Assembly (NCBI GenBank): GCA_945988865.1
Contig: CAMFTQ010000017.1
Coordinates: 1-9,443 of the forward strand
Source of the DNA: an uncultured Anaeromassilibacillus sp.
GTDB taxonomy: Bacteria > Bacillota > Clostridia > Oscillospirales > Acutalibacteraceae
Direction of reading: 5' to 3'
DNA: 9,443 bases
Shown here: piece after piece, positions 7,149 to 9,443 of the stretch
Numbering within the stretch: the stretch's first letter is position 1
Layout of the letters: each line of letters opens with the position of its first letter
Made by a program: the position numbers and the translations under genes
The notes under the pieces: generated by a model
What the model was told of the DNA's origin: nothing
The model's database searches: none
The model's input: only the letters and a program-made list of their open reading frames with translations

Positions 7149-7698
7149 GAGAACTAAGTGAGGCATTTACTTTCACTTCCTGCTCTGCCGGGAATCTGAA
7201 TATGTATTTGTTGTCAGAATCGGAATACCTGTAGTCGAAAAATCCGTTATCAATAAGTATATCTTTTTCGGCTTCACTGCATTTTCTAAATCTGTACTCA
7301 ATGCCATCGGCGGCAGGCTCATCTAAAGAAGAACTCTGCATTTTTCTGAAATCTTCGATTGACATACTGCCGTCATAAGCAAAGGGATTAAATGAAACCT
7401 TTTTGAAACCGATGCTGTCACAGAAGTAAAATCCGTCTTCTATTTTTTCGTTACCGCTTACCTCAACCACATCGGAAACAGAGAGAGAATGACCTTTGAA
7501 GTCCTGCGGTCGGTTCAGATTAAACATTTGATAAACTTCCTCAAGACTGTTGCAGCGAACCTCTTTCTCATAAATCTTATCATAGATTTTGCTGTCAACC
7601 TCGGAGCTTCCCTGAAACTTTTCCAGCTTGTTGTGTGCCATAAACTTCATATGATTTTCATCTCTGTCCGAGTTAATCTGATAAATCGTAATCTTCAT
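7123..7698 (-). CDS. YodL-domain ICE accessory protein
   Basis: This 191-residue protein has no signal or membrane segment. Residues 1-103 fit the YodL-like domain found in many Clostridia ICE proteins. It shows KITIYQI at the start, then Y39/Y43, SLEEVYQMFNLNRPQDF (51-67), GHSLSVSDVVEV (69-80) and DGFYFCDSIGFKKV (88-101). Function is not known; such domains often occur in or beside the large ICE helicase. Residues 131-179 (DGIEYRFRKCSEAEKDILID onwards) are nearly identical to the end of the helicase product, and residues 184-191 (LLRHTVKK) match the end of the preceding gene's product. The protein is therefore a mosaic. Its start ATG at 7698 has GAGG about 5 nt upstream, a modest site. The gene lies between copies of a 47-bp direct repeat. 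Confidence 0.85.
   Translation of the reverse strand: MKITIYQINSDRDENHMKFMAHNKLEKFQGSSEVDSKIYDKIYEKEVRCNSLEEVYQMFNLNRPQDFKGHSLSVSDVVEVSGNEKIEDGFYFCDSIGFKKVSFNPFAYDGSMSIEDFRKMQSSSLDEPAADGIEYRFRKCSEAEKDILIDNGFFDYRYSDSDNKYIFRFPAEQEVKVNASLSSLLRHTVKK
7162..7308. repeat. 147-bp imperfect direct repeat, copy 1 (in the yodL gene)
   Basis: It aligns without gaps to 8374-8520 at an offset of 1212 bp, with about 18 differences counted by hand (roughly 88% identity). It encodes the shared C-terminal module (YSDSDNKYIFR and flanks). Many differences are in third codon positions, so the module seems to have been kept as protein since duplication. Confidence 0.88.
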
Positions 7699-7730
7699 TT
7701 TTCCTCATTTCTTTCGTGATTTTTGCTTTC

Positions 7731-7777
7731 GGGGACAAATTGTCCTCGCAATTATTTTTTAACAGTATGTCTTAAAA
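7731..7777. repeat. 47-bp direct repeat, copy 2 (3' end of the NrdD-tail-like gene and its 3' UTR)
   Basis: It differs from 7102-7148 at one position. It covers the final LRHTVKK codons and stop of the 190-residue gene and then the same GGACAAATTGTCC palindrome (7733-7745). Identity continuing past the stop codons shows DNA-level copying rather than protein convergence. Confidence 0.9.
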
Positions 7778-8324
7778 CAGGCTTTAGTATATTGTCAATC
7801 TCCTGCTTTACAGCTTGGCTGCACTGTAGTATATAATCGCCGTCAGCCGTCCTTCTGCAATTTGCAACAAGGCTTTTGTTTCGTTCCTGTATCTTCTCAT
7901 AATCAGCAGCAGACAGTTTGCAGTAATTATCCATAGGCTTAGTGTAACCGTCAGTATCAATATAGTCATTTCTTCCGTCTGCATCGGTATCACGCATACG
8001 CATTTTATCCGTTGTAGATAACGTGTGAGATACTCTGTCTGCCACTTCTGCACGTTTTGCGTTATTAAATCGCTCAACATCACCGACTAAGTATCCGGTA
8101 ATTCTGCGGATACGTTCAAAAGGCACAGGTTCAAATATACATTCTGCGTCAACAAATTCTTCATCAAATGATAATGTAATTTTTTTGATTGGAACGTTAT
8201 ATTTTTTCTTTCTGTCGGCTATTATTTCATTCAGTTCCTTTTCACTTGGGAACGGAATTGTGTCTGGTACGAGTATTTCAACCTCTGTATCAAGTATTGT
8301 GATTCTCCTATTTATTTGTTTCAA
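7752..8324 (-). CDS. Small ICE protein with anaerobic ribonucleotide-reductase-tail-like motif and DxDxDG loop
   Basis: This 190-residue soluble protein starts at TTG (8324), with AGAGGTG spaced about 7 nt and overlapping the helicase stop codon. Residues about 68-100 (RIRRITGYLVGDVERFNNAK, then RAEVADRVSH) resemble the C-terminal segment of class III anaerobic ribonucleotide reductase (NrdD), where RITGY precedes the glycyl-radical region. The catalytic barrel, the zinc cysteines and the glycyl-radical motif are absent, so reductase activity is not expected. Automatic annotation may still call it a reductase. Residues 112-123 (DTDADGRNDYID) have the D-x-D-x-D-G-x-x-D-x-x-D spacing of an EF-hand/dockerin-like calcium loop. 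The end (about 137-190) fits the C-terminal module shared with its neighbours, and the final LRHTVKK equals that of the YodL protein. The role is unknown. Confidence 0.78.
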   Translation of the reverse strand: MKQINRRITILDTEVEILVPDTIPFPSEKELNEIIADRKKKYNVPIKKITLSFDEEFVDAECIFEPVPFERIRRITGYLVGDVERFNNAKRAEVADRVSHTLSTTDKMRMRDTDADGRNDYIDTDGYTKPMDNYCKLSAADYEKIQERNKSLVANCRRTADGDYILQCSQAVKQEIDNILKPVLRHTVKK

Positions 8325-8337
8325 ATTTTGTCACCTC

Positions 8338-9414
8338 TTAAATTTTTATGTTGTTCTGTCTGATGTTCAGGGCGGCATTCATTTTCATTTCTTGTTCTGC
8401 CGGGTATCTGAATATATATTTGTTGTCAGAATCGGAATACCTATAGTCAGAAAATCCGTTATCAATAAGTATGTCTTTTTCGGCTTCACTGCATTTTTTA
8501 AACTTATATTCGATACCATCAGAAGAAGAATTGACTTTGGAAGCAGCCTTTTCAATATTCAAAAAAGCATTAAGCTCATTAAGCCGATTAGTCTTTTTTT
8601 GTAAATCATCTTCTGAGGCAAACGGTTTTTTAACCTGCTCCTTTGCATAATCGTATTGCTCAAGGGTTTCTGTGAGTACGTGTTTAGCTGCCTCCAGTTT
8701 TGCAGGAATTTTTGCCAGCTCATTATCAATTCGTGTAATATTACCGAATATATCAGTGCCGAGGGTTACCTGATGTCTGAGGTTTCCGCAAAAGTCTAAA
8801 CGGTACTCACTTGTTAAAATGCTGTATGACACCTCCATTCTGAAGCCACGATAACTACCAATTTGTGTAGGTTCTTCAAATGCGTGTTCCTTGCAGGCTG
8901 TTAACAGCATTTGTCCGGCGACAGCTTTTTTGGTGTAATCTATGCCTTCTATAGTCATAGGTGAGAAAGCGTCTTTCTCTTGCGGAGTGTTATTGCTTAC
9001 AATGATAATATCATTTTCAAGAGCTGTTATTCGTTGCCTAAGCCTTGCGATTTCCTGCGGATAGAATTTTATTATCTTATCCTCAAGAGCGTATTTTTCA
9101 GAGAGGAAGTTAGACTTTAACAGGCGTAATTTCTGAACCTGAATGTCCAAATCCATTTTCTCTTTGATATACGGATTGCCTGTCGCAAGCATTTTGATTT
9201 CAGCATAGGACAAGGCGGTTTCATCAATATCCTCACAGGAGCGTACAGGCGACTTGCTCGTCATAATCTGCGAAGCGAATTTTTGTTTGCCCTCGACAAG
9301 CTGATATAAATATGCGTCAAAGGTTTGTTCCGTAACATATCTATAAATATTTACTTCGGCATTTTCGTTACCCTGTCGGATAATTCTGCCCGAACGCTGT
9401 TCAAGGTCAGTCGG
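8338..9414 (-). pseudogene. C-terminal part of a large ICE SNF2-type helicase, frame broken upstream
   Basis: This is an open stretch of 358 codons ending at TAA 8338-8340. It begins with DLEQRSGRIIRQGN, which is motif VI of superfamily 2 helicases (Q-x-x-G-R-x-x-R). EVNIYRYVTEQTFDAYLYQ and EGKQKFASQIMTSKSPVRSC then follow, the signature end of the very large SNF2-type helicases of Tn1549-like ICEs. A coiled-coil-prone region follows (about 86-137), then a beta-rich part (IGSYRGFRMEVSYSIL) and the C-terminal module shared with the YodL protein. Upstream in this frame stands TGA (9415-9417), where the family would normally read ...WRP before TDLEQR. A second in-frame TGA is at 9433-9435. ATG at 9264 has no ribosome site and would start after the helicase core, so it is unlikely to be a true start. 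The cause is either real truncation or an assembly error at the window edge. Helicase motifs I-V are not in the window. Confidence 0.78.
8374..8520. repeat. 147-bp imperfect direct repeat, copy 2 (in the helicase gene)
   Basis: Partner of 7162-7308, 1212 bp apart in the same orientation, roughly 88% identical. It encodes residues ending the helicase product. Homologous recombination between the copies would delete the 190-residue gene and most of yodL, leaving a helicase with the yodL tail. Confidence 0.88.
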
Positions 9415-9443
9415 TCATTTTTTGCGGACAGTTCATACATGCT

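Noticed and set aside
7102..7777. Direct repeats as a CRISPR array or insertion-sequence ends
   Set aside because: There are only two copies, the spacing is a whole gene, there is no transposase, and the repeats overlap coding ends.
7808..8083. Second minus-strand frame inside the NrdD-tail-like gene
   Set aside because: It overlaps fully with a gene having recognisable motifs and a good ribosome site; its translation shows no domain.

Overview
All genes that can be supported in this AT-rich window lie on the minus strand, so the transcription order runs from high to low coordinates. The window is an internal part of the transfer region of an integrative and conjugative element (ICE) of the Tn1549 / Clostridioides CTn type. 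The likely host is a gut Clostridia (Firmicutes) such as a Ruminococcaceae or Lachnospiraceae member. Supports for this are strong AAGGAGG-type ribosome sites, low GC, and the gene order VirD4 - VirB2-like pilin - VirB6/TrbL-like - PrgI/VirB3-like - VirB4, which is typical of those ICEs. No integrase, relaxase or chromosomal flank is in the window. Both ends cut genes, and the host assignment is an inference.

In transcription order there are two blocks. Block 1 (9414-6332) holds accessory DNA-processing and regulatory genes. These are the C-terminal piece of a large SNF2-type helicase, a small protein with an anaerobic ribonucleotide-reductase-tail-like motif and a DxDxDG loop, a YodL-domain protein, and a protein made of two fused SpoVG-like domains. 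Block 2 (6273-1) holds the type IV secretion machinery: VirD4 coupling ATPase (TTG start), an unrecognised protein with two winged-helix-like repeats, the pilin-like subunit, the VirB6/TrbL-like channel protein, the PrgI/VirB3-like protein, and the N-terminal third or so of VirB4. Genes are close or overlapping. A GC-rich terminator-like hairpin separates the blocks (6294-6325), and the pilin gene is bracketed by two further hairpins. This suggests one long transcript cut into segments of different output.

The most unusual part is block 1. All four of its proteins end in what looks like the same short C-terminal module. At DNA level the yodL gene is a mosaic. Its 3' part is a roughly 88% identical copy (147 bp) of the helicase gene's 3' part, and its last codons plus 3' untranslated region are a 47-bp near-perfect copy of the end of the preceding gene. 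That copy includes a GGACAAATTGTCC palindrome. The yodL gene is therefore flanked by direct repeats and looks like a removable or recently inserted unit.

The helicase reading frame is broken by TGA at 9415-9417, immediately upstream of helicase motif VI and 26 bases from the window end. This is either a truncated gene or an assembly artefact. No stretch above 300 bases lacks a gene.
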